From assembly GCF_014066305.1 (NCBI RefSeq), contig NW_023501046.1, forward strand, positions 352,001 through 416,000: a stretch of 64,000 nt of DNA, read 5' to 3'. The translations under genes were made by a program, and so were the position numbers. How positions within the stretch are numbered: the stretch's first letter is position 1; every line of letters begins with the position of its first letter. Below are positions 34,728 through 47,100 of this stretch, one piece after another. Under the pieces are notes generated by a model, which was not told where the DNA came from, searched no databases, and saw only the letters and a program-made list of their open reading frames with translations. This DNA comes from Letharia columbiana (lineage: Eukaryota > Ascomycota > Lecanoromycetes > Lecanorales > Parmeliaceae).

Positions 34728-35848
34728 TCTACTGCGGGGTTGATTGCTTCCTCCTTTCGCTATATCCCTGCTATTGTAACGATTATTATTATACCTCCAA
34801 GTTGACGACGTGTCGCTCATGCTCGGACTTTCTGCCACGAATCCACCCCCCCACACCCCTCCCACGAGATTCAAGGGCACGATAGAGTCCAACCAACCCT
34901 GCGCGAGGCTTCCGTAATGGTGAACGTGCATAAGGTCAAGGCCCTCATTCATTGGACAAGCTGTCTAGCGGTACTCCGATTGGATTGAAGTGAACCTCTT
35001 GCTCCGACCCGGGCTCTCGGTTGAGGGACTTGATTCTACATGATCGCTCGGACATGGTAGTAACTCTCCAAAGTTGGTTTCTGGGCACGGCCTGACTCTT
35101 GCTACTAATCTTATTGGCACTGAGTGGCAAGTCTTCCAATTCTCTGCAATAGTCAACGCATCGTGTCCCGACTTGTCGAGTTGGAAGAGTCGCTTGCCCG
35201 GAAAGCTACCGCTCTGCTGTGTCTTCTGTAGGCCTCCTTCATCCGCATGACTTGATTCTGACTTGTCTGCAAACCAGGATGTTGATTTGTGCGATGCTGA
35301 TTGGGCGCACTGCTCGCGGGTCCGTTGCTTTGATCAAATAAGGTAATTGCCGCGCTGATATAATATGCCAGATCCCCCTCTTCGTTGAGCCTCACTATTT
35401 ACAAGTTATGTTTCGCGCGAAATCCAGCTGAAAAGCACGCCCTGTTCTGAGTAGTCTTCGTGTTCGTGGGTGTGATGCTAAAATAATGAACTCTCATTTC
35501 ATTCTCTGCTTTCCCGCGATGATGGTGTGTAGTCTCTTTACGGATACATTGATTGCACTGTACCAAAAAGTTTCCACTCTTTCCACCTTTGCTTCAAGCG
35601 TGGCAAACTGTTTCTTTCACATCAAAGACGTTGCGTCAAAGCCAACGAATGAAGTTTTGCTTTATCCTGTGAGTGCCAGCAAACTCTAGCAAACGCGCAA
35701 CAAAGATCATACGATGTTCCCAGCGAAGCGTGTAATGCAATTTCCATCTTCAGATAATCGAATACTACAAATGCTTTGACCGAGAGTATTCTCAAATTTT
35801 ATCAACCTAAAAACGGTAATCGCAATCGGTGAATAGATCCCAAAGATC

Positions 35849-37755
35849 ATGAGTGGAAATTTGCGACCGTCGAAATCGCCGTTACAAACCAGCCCTTACG
35901 TGTGCACTAGGAAAAGGAAGATGCATGGTAGTAGACGAAGTTCGGTGGACACATGCTCTACGGAGGCATCATCTAAGCATGTGATGGCGGAAAAGAAGAC
36001 CAAAGCAAGGCACTCTATGCCTGCGCTACCCTCCACACCCTCAGCATCGTACCTCTTATCTAGCGGAGCCAATTGGGAACACCGGGCACAGGAGTCGCCC
36101 CGTCTATTGACTATCAGCACAGACCATTCCACAGATTTCAGCCTTATCAGTCTTGACCCTCCTATCACCCAAGCAGTCCTGAGCGAAATAGACATTCCAC
36201 GACTCAAACACGATTTGGTCTTTAGGCACCACCTCAACTTTGACCCTAAAATTGCATTCCGACTTAATACACAAGGGCCGCAAGCTGAAGGAAGACGAGA
36301 GCGGGCAGTCGAATATTGGCGCGCTATAGCAACAGAGATCGCATTGTGGTCAGCGCATGGCCAGAGCATTGCTGCTTGCCCTTTAAGTCGAACTTCGTGC
36401 ACATCGTTGCCTCGGCCGAGACCCAGAAGCTTTCCTCAAGGGACGGCTCTAAGGCTTCCTCGATTGTTTGGAGCTGTACGAGACATATTGAAGCATTCAT
36501 TTCCTTCTAGAGAGTGGCCCGCAATAGATGCACGTCTCGATGTCAAGTTCCTGATGCAGCAACTAGAGCGTGGAATATGCGATTTCACGGCCCTCAGTGA
36601 TTGGCTTGGCAACTTCTTGAGGCACTTTTGTTCACCAACGCGAGATCGTCTACTGCATACAATGACCTCAGCAATACGCTTGGGCGTAGAGAACGCAGAG
36701 ACAGACAGCATCATCCACGGTCTTATTACCATACTCGAACTCTTGCAAGGAATGAATCTGGTGAGCTGGCCTACAGTTCTCATTCTAGAATCAATGGATC
36801 TGACCGCTAACTTTTGTTCCAGGACGCTACCAATCATTCAATAAGAAGGTTGCGCTTGGCTTGGGTAGAAGACACAATCGCGTTCGAGCAGAACGCCTTC
36901 CTTGGACGAATAGCAGATGGATGGGATGTTATAGGGGCCTGGACTTGGTTCAAGAATCTTCAAGAAGCAGATGAAGAATCCGGTTCAGGATTGTGGGTTC
37001 TTGTGAAGGCCCTTACAGACGCTGTTGTTTTCTATCACAAGAATTTCCCTTCCACCTTAAGTCTCGACTACAACCGCCTTCGGACAGTGCAGTTGAATTT
37101 TCAAGCTTTGGTTTACCAAGCGGCATGCCGACGGACCTTGGATGAAACACTACAGTTCCTCGGCTGGACGGGTAAGATATTACCAAGGTCATATGCCGAA
37201 TTGTTCCTCAGGGTGGCCGACTTGATATCGGACCAAGGACTGCACTATGATTACTGGCAAAAGAGGGGTCCTGTAGCTCTGGAGGTTGTCAGAGCGGCAT
37301 ACGAGGTTTGCGGCAATCGCGAGCTGCCTGCGTCCGAACACCTGGAGTTTGCAGAGACCTGTCTACGCCATTGTTGCGACCCGAAAAAGCCTGTCTTCGG
37401 AGCCCTGCGGAGTTCTCTCGCTCGAGCACTGAAAGACAAAGTCGACGACGAAGTGTGCGCGATAGACGATCTCACCCCTGTACAGCTCATGAGGCGCCTA
37501 GTCCCCCAGAAACCGGGCTTTGCCGTTCAGAGTGAGAATGAGGGCTTGGTCCATATTGCTAAGCGTATATCGCACATTGCCGAGCTTCACTGGCGGATTT
37601 GGGGACCCATACTTTACGAGCAGCCTATGCGCGTTGGAAACAGCTCCTTGGACCATACGTCTCTCGTCGAAGACGCTCTACATGGCCAGGGAAGCTCGCC
37701 TTCCCGCAGGACCGACGAGTTTGGAGAGTTGCCGAGGAACACCGGTCTGAGCTGA
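35849..37755 (+). CDS. SOK1: T-complex protein 11 family protein (Sok1-like)
   Basis: Yeast SOK1 is a multicopy suppressor of PKA loss; TCP11-family proteins are linked to cAMP signalling. Exons 35849-36760 and 36823-37755 give 614 residues, joined in phase 0 across a 62-nt intron (branch CTGACCGCTAAC, acceptor TTCCAG). The first 110 residues are basic and Ser-rich (CTRKRKMHGSRRS). The TCP11 domain runs from about 125 to 560: SEIDIPRLKHDLVFRHHLNFDPKIAFRLN at its start, SREWPAIDARLDVKFLMQQLERGICDF in the middle (about 214-240) and RLRLAWVEDTIAFEQNAFLGRIADG after the splice. Identification rests on these conserved helices. The start at 35849 is the first ATG of the open frame; no upstream exon is needed. 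Confidence 0.85.
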
Positions 37756-38137
37756 TAGGCGCACGGCGGTGGAAAGGCTTGAGAAATCTTGTACATGTAC
37801 AGAGAAAATGAAGATCGCAGGCGAATATAAGTTTGCATCATATCTTGAGAGATCTTGTAAGATATCATACGGGTTAGATATCAGAACTCGGGACGTCTTA
37901 CTGAATTTAACAAATCACTATCATGCTTACCGGCCACCTCTTCTTTGGACGTGGAAGCAAATGTGCAGGAATTCTTCGGAACTCCTCTAAAATAAACCTT
38001 CCCTTCATCAATCATCTAAGCTTTGTCTCGTGAGAACACACAAGCCGTCTCTAGCCGCAAGCAATCTCATGATCCATCAACGATCGTCCTCCTTTTCCTA
38101 ACTCTCACAACCCTGTGTAAACTCTTCTTGTCGCTCT
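37756..38137. other. Convergent 3' region SOK1/SERF
   Basis: 382 bp between two gene ends; 3' UTRs only as far as I can see. Confidence 0.6.
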
Positions 38138-38574
38138 CTATTTCTTCCCGTCACCACCAGCAGCACCGTCCTTCTTGGCAAAAGCTACACGGGCATAAGC
38201 ATAGTCACTTCTCCCTCCAGCTTTTGCGGTATTGGCAAGAGGGTGCATAGATCTCTCGCTATCACTTCCACGTACCTTCGGCTTGTTTCTGGCGCATTAT
38301 GGCTGCCTGCTGCTCTTTGGTACGTTGGAATTCGGTACCCGATTGCTAAAGGACGCCGTGGCTATGTCAGTCTGTGTTTCCTGGGAAGGCAGGCGCCAAG
38401 GAAAGCGCATCTGGTAGGTTTTAGATGGGAATTGACTGACAGTGTTCTTCTTTTTCTGGGCACCTGCTTCTTTTTGGTTTTTCTCCTGCGGAGTATGAGC
38501 ATCATATTCAGAGGGGCGTTTTTTGGTCCCGCACAACTTACACGAGCTTTGTCACGCTGGTTGCCACGAGCCAT
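38138..38574 (-). CDS. SERF/4F5-family small basic protein
   Basis: Four tiny exons (38574-38542, 38485-38441, 38345-38276, 38184-38138) encode 64 residues, so introns take up more of the gene than codons do. The N-terminus MARGNQRDKAREKNQKEA is the family signature, followed by the helix TEFQRTKEQQAAIMRQKQAE and a short Lys/Gly tail ending GGDGKK. Animal SERF proteins accelerate amyloid assembly and bind nucleic acid; the fungal role is not well defined. All joins keep frame (phases 0, 0, 1), and each intron has a GT donor and AG acceptor. Too short per exon for simple gene finders; overlapping open frames on both strands here are shadows. Confidence 0.88.
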
Positions 38575-39145
38575 GGCGCGGGTTGAAGTGTCCGCAATGA
38601 AGGGGAATCGGGACACCCAGAGGATGAGTGCCGAGTCGTCCGCTATGAATTCGTGCTTGAGCTCGGGACCTGACTTACGTGTGGTAGAGAACCGAATGAA
38701 TTCACAAGGTGACAATTGTCATGCAACTTAGAGTACGAGCTTTTCTTTCCGGCTGGCAACCGCGGCAACCGCAAGCGCCGCTTATTTTCGATATTTGTCT
38801 CCGCATTATCTAGTCCCTTGCACCTTCCATTGTGTCCCTCAAATTCAGGTCAATTCTGACCCCATATCGCGTAGAGTACGAGTAGCAGCGTGTTTTTCTG
38901 GACTGTGTACGTCATGGGTTCAAACCGTCTTGGATATCCCCTTTTCTTCTGAAAATGTTGTGAGTTCTACTTCGCTTGACTTGTCAAGAATACCGTACGC
39001 CTTAAATTGGTTCCTACAACCACTCATTTGTCTGGAATGCGAGTTCGAGCCCGTAATCTTCCTTTGATCATTTTCCTAGACATTTCCACTCTCTGTGCCC
39101 AGGCGACTTCTTGTGTCGAGAATCGTAAGGCCTTTTCTTTTCAGC
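38575..39145. promoter_or_regulatory. Divergent upstream region SERF/RecQ
   Basis: 571 bp between opposing start codons; it must hold both promoters. No specific factor site recognised. A TTCAAA-containing stretch near 38915 was checked as a tRNA T-arm and dismissed. Confidence 0.45.
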
Positions 39146-40858
39146 ATGTCTAAGCATACGGGCAAGAACACCCCTATCGACCTCGACTTCACTTTGCGAA
39201 GAGTCTTTGGGAAAGCCAACTTTAGGTATATGTGCTCCTTTTCTTACCTAGGCTCGTTGCCTCTCTTTGACAGAACATCAGACCATATCAGCGTGAGATT
39301 ATCACAGCGGCATTAGAAGGGCATGATGTCTTTGTTCAGGCTGGTGAGCATTCTTCATCGAGACCTAGACAAGCATACAACCATCTTACCGGTCAAAAAC
39401 AGCTACTTCGTTTGGGTAATTGCTTCCTCGGCTTGTTTCCAAAGTGCCTATTGACGTAGTCATTAGGAAGAGTCTATGCTTCCAGTTGCCTGCAATGATT
39501 GACCATGGGATCACTGTCGTCGTTTCACCCCTGCTTGCTCTAATGAATAACCAAGTCGCGGCGTTACGTGCAGCGGATATACCAGTAGCGACTATCAACT
39601 CCAGCACGCTTACCGCAGATCGTAGGGACATTACGAAAGACCTCTGCTGCGGTATGCAGAATCAGTTCCATTCAGTATTCCCAGCTAAATACCAAACAAC
39701 GCAGGCCACCCAATGACCCGTCTCTTATACGTCACACCAGAGCTCGTACTTACGGAGACATTTCGTCGAACTCTTGAAACAATCTACAGTCAAGGAGAGC
39801 TTTCTCGTATCGCTATAGATGAAGCCCACTGTATCTCCGAGTGGGGCCACGACTTTCGCCCAGCGTATTGCCATCTGTCACATTTTCGTCTCGCCTACCC
39901 TACCGTGGCAATTACCTGCGTTACAGCGACCGCCCCGCCGTCTGTTGTGGCGGACATCATTAAAACCCTTGGACTCAATCCTGCAAATACCAAGACTTTT
40001 GTCGCCTCAACCACTCGCCGCAACCTTGTCTACGAGGTCCGCTTCACATCTGACGGGTCTGACAATCGGTTCTGTTGGCTGCTTTCCTGGCTCCAGAAAA
40101 TCTACGCCCGTCGCGCCAACGACCCTACACGCTCCCAGGAGATATCCAAAGAAAGCTCGACTAACAACCAGCGCTCTGACGCCATCTCTGGTATAATATA
40201 TGTTTCCTACCGCTCCGACTGCGATGCGCTTTCTGCCCGCTTGCGTGAACACAAGATCGGCGCCGCTCCCTATCATGCGGGGCTCTCTACCCTTGAGCGC
40301 AACGAATGTCAGAGCAAATGGATCGCCAGTGCTCCTGGCTACGACATCATAGTAGCTACCACAGCATTCGGAATGGGCATTGACAAGCAGGATGTGAGGT
40401 TCGTAGTGCATTGGACCTTGCCGAAGAGTTTTGAGGGGTACTACCAAGAAGCTGGACGGGCAGGCAGAGACGGACGAGCTGCTAGGTGTATGGTATTCTA
40501 CTCGAGAGAGGACCGCGATCGAATAGGGTATCGCATCGCACGAGACAATGGCAATGGCGGCGATGGGCAACGCTATGGCAGCGGAGACGGCGCAGCCAAG
40601 ACCAAAGAAATCCAGCTCAAGTCTCGCGCCGAATCGTTCCAAGCGCTAGTCAAGTATTGCGAACAAACAGATCGGTGTCGACATGTCACCATTGGCGAGT
40701 TCTTCGGAGAGAAGGGCGTTGAGCCCTGCAAACAGGGATGTGACTGTTGCATTGAAGGACAGGGTCTAAAGAAAAGGAAGAGAGAGGGCCTCGCGAGCGA
40801 GGAATGGGTCTCTACACAGAGGCAGCGTGAAGATTTCTACGAAGATGGGTATGAGTAA
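39146..40858 (+). CDS. Short RecQ-family DNA helicase
   Basis: 3'-5' DNA helicase for replication-fork and recombination intermediates. Exons 39146-39225, 39282-39343, 39403-39415, 39467-39651 and 39705-40858 give 497 residues. Exon 3 is 13 nt and encodes most of Walker A; joined it reads ATSFGKS (about 47-53). Other motifs: PYQREII (Q-motif region, about 28), VVVSPLLALMNNQV, IDEAHCISEWGHDFRP (DEAH box), FVASTTRRNLVYEV, VATTAFGMGIDKQDVRFV and the QEAGRAGRDG arginine-finger motif. A RecQ zinc-binding region follows (CEQTDRCRHVTIGEFFGEKG with CKQGCDCC). It has no winged-helix or HRDC domain and no long N-terminus, so it is not the Sgs1/BLM orthologue but a compact paralogue. Confidence 0.9.
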
Positions 40859-41193
40859 ATGTTTTCCCCGCCGGATGGAAGATGGTCACCGCGTGCTCCA
40901 CTACGAAGCTGGCTTTTGCACATTTGAGCGGATATGTACTGCATTCTACTGTATTGTATCGCATTGCATTGCGTGCCTACTAGAATACAAATGAGCTCAC
41001 GTTTTTCGAAACTCTGGATCTGACCAAACCTCTCGACTCCGCAAATGGTGTCGGAAGAATAGCTTTCTCGTGTTCTTTACGGTTCGCCACCAAGCGACCC
41101 GATCTACCAAGTGCAGACAAAGAACTGGAGCCACTGGGGATAGCGATAAGACTCTACGTGCTTCTTCTCCTCCACCTACACGCCCACCTCAAC
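40859..41193. other. Convergent 3' region RecQ/KH protein
   Basis: 335 bp between gene ends. Contains short TGCATT/GTATT repeats near 40940-40975. Nothing else recognised. Confidence 0.55.
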
Positions 41194-43160
41194 TCACATG
41201 CCTGGTGGTGGCGGGACCTGTTTCGTTCTTCGTCAGCAGCAATTTTTCTCCAGGCTCATTTACGCAAATTCGCAAGGGCATATTCAGCTTACCGAATTAT
41301 AGCCTCCATTTGCAGCGGGAGGAGACCCACTGGGCGGTGGCGGTGGTGGCGCATCATCGTTTGGAGGAGCAGGTGGAGCCGAACCCGGAGCACCTGACTG
41401 TTGTGCGGCTTGTTGCTGGTAGTACTGATAGTATGCCATATAATTCTGATAACCACCATAAGCGGCATAAGGATCTTGGCCGCCGTAATATTGGGCGTAG
41501 TTAGCAGCGTAATCTGTCGGACTGCTAGCTCCTGGCGGGCCGGGCGTCGCCGGGGTCGCAGTGGCCACTGGAGACTGCGCTCCTCCATACGACCCATAGC
41601 CACCTCCATAGCTCTGACGATCGCCTCCTTGCTGGTAGCCGTAACCGCGTTGTTGGGGCGGATTCTCCTTAAAGCGAGCGTACTGCTCTTTGACGTTCTC
41701 GAGTAGTGATTCGCAAAGATCTTTCGCGTGCTGGACTTCTGCGGGATCAGGTCCACTATCATCATCAGTATGAGACCTTTGTTTGGATCAGCTGATAGAG
41801 AGCACCTACGCTACATGGAGATACATCGGTTCATCGCTCTCTCGGTTTGTGCCGTGCTCCATAAAACCAGAGTTGCGGCCTTTGATTTGCACACGGCAGC
41901 GAGTTTCTTGCTGGATATGCTTGACGTAAGCACCACCGTGACCTACCACCTGTGCCCTAAGGTTGAAGCCAGGGATTGGCTCAAGATCAATGGGAATGCG
42001 CTCTTCAGGCCATTTGCGCTGCAAGTCGTTAGCTTGCCCGGGCATTTGTGGATATGGGCTTACTCGTCCAAACTCATCACGCTCAACTTGATCCGGCTCT
42101 CTACGTCTGAAACGTCTCTCATCGACAAGGTTTGGCAACTCTTGCTTCATAAGCTCATTAACCTTCTCCACCGCTAACTCAAGACCGTCTTTCGAAGTGC
42201 TGGTAATGTGAAGGTAGAGAGGCGGATTCTGTAGGAATCAGTATTTAGATTTCGTCACCAAAGGATAGAGACTTACCGCTGCAGTGGCCATGCTTTTGTC
42301 GGGATAATAGTTTCCTCGGGTGGTGACATCTTTACACTATGAGCTTCTGTACTTCAAAATCTGTAAATGTCAGGTAAAGCGTACCGGCGCCAGTCTCTTC
42401 TTTAATCTAGATGTCACGCAGTGGAGGTCAGCAGATGCCAAAGAGGGGTTACAGAGTGCTAGATCAGCCCATTGTAAGCTTCGAGCAGTCTCCCACAAAA
42501 GATAATAGATAGGAATATAGAACCGCATGAATGTGACATGACTTTTTGAACGCCGGCACCTGGGAGTATCAGTGGATATGACAAGAATAATTACCATCTT
42601 CTGTGTTGAACCCTTGGTCAGCGTGTATCTGTTTCGTAGATCATTGACCTCAATGTCCTTGATGTAATCTCCATCTGCAATATACATGTCGCCATTGATA
42701 TTGCTGGTGCTTGAGCCAGCGTTTGGGTTGGGCGAGGATGCTTTCGCCACTGGGCTTTCTGTCTGAGACAATTTTAGAAAATGTGGATTTTCTCGAGACG
42801 AAGGGTAGCTCACTGCACGGATGGGAGGAACATCGACATGCTGTATGCCTTTCTTGGCTTGTATCGAGGCATTTATTCGAGCTGCGGCGGCCGCTAAGTG
42901 AAGTATTAGTTTTCGACCATTGACCAACCTAGACGGTCAAGCTTACCGGCTGCAGCAGCTGGGTCGAGGGGAGTTTTTCTGTCTTCTGCTCCAGGGCTAA
43001 AAGGTGTCTTTGGAGCTAAAGGACTGCGGCTCCGTTGTGTCTCCGAGTTTCTGCTGGTAGGGGAACGCGAGCGTCGGTCAAAGCGTGAGGTACGTTTCAC
43101 ATCAGGCTCTGTCTGGTCAAATCTAGAGCGTTTCGACACTTTTCGTTCCTCATCTGCCAT
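41194..43160 (-). CDS. Two-KH-domain RNA-binding protein (KHDC4/BLOM7-like)
   Basis: Nuclear RNA-binding protein; the animal relative KHDC4 acts in splicing and snoRNA processing. Seven exons: 43160-42947, 42893-42595, 42406-42385 (22 nt), 42329-42277, 42228-41810, 41755-41293 and 41217-41194, giving 497 residues. The N-terminus is Arg/Ser-rich. KH1 (about 143-225) contains LTKGSTQKMIKEETGADVTTRG, assembled from exons 2-4. KH2 (about 255-345) has IPGFNLRAQVVGHGGAYVKHIQQETRCRVQIKGRNSG. The tail is Gly/Tyr/Gln- and Pro-rich and ends VPPPPGM, encoded by a final 24-nt exon. Splices keep frame throughout. The 188-nt intron after exon 2 is the longest. The micro-exon is required to complete KH1. 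Confidence 0.87.
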
Positions 43161-44128
43161 TTTGAGAGGCTATGAAGAGAGGCTATGGTGAGAGTTCAAC
43201 ACAAATTTGCTATTGGTTGTGAAGGTTGTGAACTGGGACTTTTAGGATGCACAGGTCCCTCGGGTGAATTGCCTCTAGACGCTACCTATTCTTGCGCCCG
43301 AACTACCCTATCACCTATTAGGCTAGGGGCGGAGTAAGTCCGCACTCGGGCTGGAAAGCGTCTGAGCTTAAAACCATCAAGTCGTTCACTTTGAAGAGAT
43401 AGTATTATCTAAATTTGACGTATTATTTAATTCACTCTACGCGTAGCGATAGATATCTTATTAGAATACTAGATTTAACTATTATTTCTCTCGCGTGCGA
43501 TAGATTCTTTTAGAATATTAGTTTCTTTTTTTCGTAACTAATAAAAGTATAAAATATTTACTCATAACGTAAGAAACCCGTTAAAAAAAATCCTACAGCG
43601 CCCTCATACGGAGTAATTATAAGCTCCTCGAAAAAAAATCAAGTATCGAAAGATTCTTGATATTACTATTAGGTAAATATCGAAAGAAAGAAGTATGCAT
43701 ATTTTAGATAAGGGAAAACAGTCGTATAAAAGCATGAAAGAAAACGTATTCGCGATAGTGGATTCTTCTTGATATTATCAAGAAATAATGAGGATCCGTT
43801 CCTCAGTATAATTCAGGCTCAGCAAGAAAGAAAGACAAAACGAAGACAAGGCACACGAATGTAATTCTTCTATTGTGATGGATTGATGGCTAGCTAAGAA
43901 GTAAAGAAAGTCCTACTATTAGGAAGTATGCCAAGGCCGGAAGGAAGAACTATGCACCGTTACGTAACACACCGGGTGAGAATAAAACCATTACACCATT
44001 GTACCACACTGTACGCTAGTAGATAGTTTCGTAAACATGAAGATTTATTTCACACTGCGATCATACCACACTGCAGCGGCAAACTAATTGACGGTTCTTT
44101 AATTTACGACCGCTATCTAACTGCGGGG
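43161..44128. other. Divergent upstream region KH protein/MTR4
   Basis: 968 bp. The flanks next to each gene are of normal composition; the middle is an AT-rich island (separate entry). No gene supported. Confidence 0.5.
43381..43960. repeat. AT-rich island, possible RIP-decayed repeat
   Basis: About 580 bp visibly richer in A+T and TpA than any gene nearby, with no open frame. It contains a perfect 9-1-9 palindrome (TTCTTGATA-T-TATCAAGAA, 43766-43784). This composition is what repeat-induced point mutation leaves on old transposons, but I found no terminal repeats or coding remnant, so the origin is inference. Confidence 0.45.
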
Positions 44129-47100
44129 ATGGATGAGCTCTTTGATGTTTTCGACGATCAGTCGCCTGGTGGAAAGCCCCAAAGCAGCAAGCAAAAGCCC
44201 CGCAAAGACAAGAGCAAGAAGAGACTGGCCAGTGGAGAGGCTAAAGACACCAACGGAAACATTAATGGCGGCGAGGAAGTCTCTTTGCTCGAGACTGGAG
44301 GGTATAACAAGCCCACAAAAGAAACCAATGGAGATAGCCAACCTGAGGCCAAGCGACAGCGGAGGGATGTCGAAGCAGAGCCCCTAGTTACAGACACGTT
44401 CGAGACAGAGCAATCAAGAGAAGTGGCTGCATCTGCTGGGCTCCAAGCAGCAAAAGAGGGCACTGCGGTCGTCTTGTCCCATCAGGTCAGACATCAAGTC
44501 GCTCTACCCCCAGAATACCGCTATGTGCCTATTTCAGAACATAAAGCTCCAGAGACACCAGCACGTACATGGCCTTTCACACTGGATCCTTTCCAGCAGG
44601 TGTCTATAGCGTCAATTGAACGAGGGGAGAGTGTGTTGGTATCTGCCCACACCAGTGCTGGGAAAACCGTGGTTGCAGAGTATGCAATTGCCCAGAGCTT
44701 GAAGAACAATCAAAGAGTCATCTATACAAGTCCGATCAAAGCCTTGAGCAATCAAAAGTATCGAGAGTTTGCTGCAGAATTCGGAGATGTCGGCTTGATG
44801 ACTGGGGATGTGACTATCAACCCAACGGCAACATGTCTGGTCATGACAACGGAGATTCTTCGGTCCATGCTCTACAGAGGCTCTGAAATCATGCGAGAAG
44901 TGGCGTGGGTGGTATTTGACGAGATTCACTACCTGCGCGACAAGGCCCGTGGTGTAGTGTGGGAGGAGACCATCATACTCCTACCCGATAAAGTCCGCTA
45001 CGTCTTTCTATCGGCTACAATACCGAATGCAATGCAATTTGCAGAATGGATTACCAAAACACACGGTCAGCCCGTGCATGTCGTCTATACCGACTTTCGA
45101 CCCACCCCTTTACAGCATTACTTCTTCCCAGCTGGAGCCGATGGAATACACTTGATCGTTGACGAGAAGGGTGTTTTTCGCGAAGACAATTTCAACAAAG
45201 CTATGACGACTATATCGGACAAGCAAGGTGATGACCCTGCAGACGCAATGGCAAAGCGAAAGGGCAGAGGCAAGGACAAGAGGCTGAACAAGGGCGGGAC
45301 GAAAGGCCCTTCTGACATCTACAAAATCATAAAGATGATCATGATGAAGAGCTACAATCCCGTCATCGTCTTCAGCTTTAGTAAGAATTTGTGCGAAGCG
45401 TACGCTCTTCAGATGAGCAATCTTACTTTCAACGAGAAATCAGAGAAGGATATGGTCGAGAAAGTCTTCAACAGCGCTCTGGAGATGCTGACCGAAGAAG
45501 ACAAGCAACTACCACAGATCCAAAACATCCTTCCGTTGCTGAAGCGCGGAATTGGAATTCATCATTCTGGGCTACTGCCAATTTTAAAGGAGACTATCGA
45601 AATTCTTTTCCAGGAAGGACTCATTAAGGTACTCTTTGCAACAGAAACCTTTTCAATCGGCCTGAACATGCCTGCAAAGACTGTGGTCTTCACGAGTGTT
45701 CGCAAATTTGATGGGGTCTCACAGCGATGGGTAAGCCCCTCCGAATTTGTTCAAATGTCAGGGCGAGCTGGTCGACGTGGTCTTGATGATCGAGGCATTG
45801 TTATCATGATGATCGACGAGAAGATGGAACCTGCCATTGCCAAAGAAATCGTTCGCGGCGAGCAAGATAAGCTGAATTCGGCATTCTATCTCGGATACAA
45901 CATGATCCTGAATCTGATGAGGGTTGAAGGTATATCTCCCGAATTCATGCTCGAGCGATGCTTTTATCAATTTCAAAACACCGCAAGTGTATCAGGGCTT
46001 GAGAAAGAGCTGCACGGTCTAGAGACGCAGTGGTCAAACATGCAAATTGCTGATGAGGGGACAATTCGGGAATATTACGACTTGCGAAAACAGTTGGATG
46101 GTCATTCCAAAGACATGCGCGATGTCATCAACCACCCAAACTACTGCTTGCAGTTCATGCAATCCGGCCGCCTCGTAAGAATTAAGCACAACGACAACGA
46201 CTTTGGCTGGGGCGCCGTTGTCAATTTTACTCCAAGAAAACCTGGCAAGGACCCAAAAGCCGAAGACATTACACCGCAGCAATCCTATGTCATAGACGTA
46301 CTCTTACAAGTAGCGGACATCTCATCAAATGGCACACGAACTCATCAGGATCTGCCGCAAGGGGTCCAACCAGCAATCGACGGGGAGAAGTCAAAGATGG
46401 AAGTCGTGCCGATCTTGTTGTCATGCGTTGAGTCGATTGGTCATGTTCGAATCTTCTTGCCTGCGGATCTGAAATCAGCTGATCAGCGGAACACTGCGAG
46501 AAAGTCCATTGATGAGGTGAAGCGAAGGTTCCCGGACGGGATAGCTGTGCTTGACCCTATCGAGAACATGGGCATCACAGATATTTCGTTCAAGAACACG
46601 CTTAGGGTGCGTTTTACTCGGATGGAATAGTCGTATTATGCTAATGGTCGACAGAAAATTGAAGTGCTTGAGTCTCACCTGCTCACTAACCCGCTACACA
46701 ATTCTCCTCGTCTACCAGATCTCTACAATCAATATGCCGAAAAAGTCGGCATGTCGGACAAGATCAAGGACGTCAAGAAGCAAATCACTGCTGCTCTTTC
46801 CATCATGCAGCTTGATGAGCTGAAATGCCGGAAGCGTGTCCTCCGCCGCTTCGGATTCATCAACGAGACCGAAGTTGTCCAGCTCAAAGCTCGCGTCGCC
46901 TGCGAGATTAGTACCGGCGATGAGCTTCTACTCAGTGAACTCCTCTTTGATCGCTTCTTCAACGAACTCTCGCCTGAAATGTGTGCAGCGGTATTGAGCT
47001 GCTTCATCTTTGAAGAAAAGTCCGAAGCGCCTGCGTTGAAAGAAGAGCTTGCCAAGCCATTCCGTGAAATACAAGCCAAAGCACGGACAATAGCAAAAGT

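Larger units (their letters stand above)
32702..35848. other. Gene-poor, repeat-bearing interval
   Basis: About 3.1 kb with a probable peptidase remnant (32994-33356), two degenerate minisatellites (34364-34442, 34651-34727) and several GTACTTA/TACCTTA palindrome clusters (near 34005-34060, 34200-34290, 34485-34515). The only frames beyond the remnant (33705-34127 -, 35153-35395 -) show no recognisable domain. Confidence 0.55.

Noticed and set aside
38905..38930. GGTTCAAACC resembling a tRNA T-loop
   Set aside because: The flanking bases do not form a 5-bp T-stem, and no D-arm, anticodon arm or acceptor stem can be folded around it.
46607..46654. Frame break in MTR4
   Set aside because: It is a normal 48-nt intron; the join restores [14 protein letters not shown], the expected family sequence.
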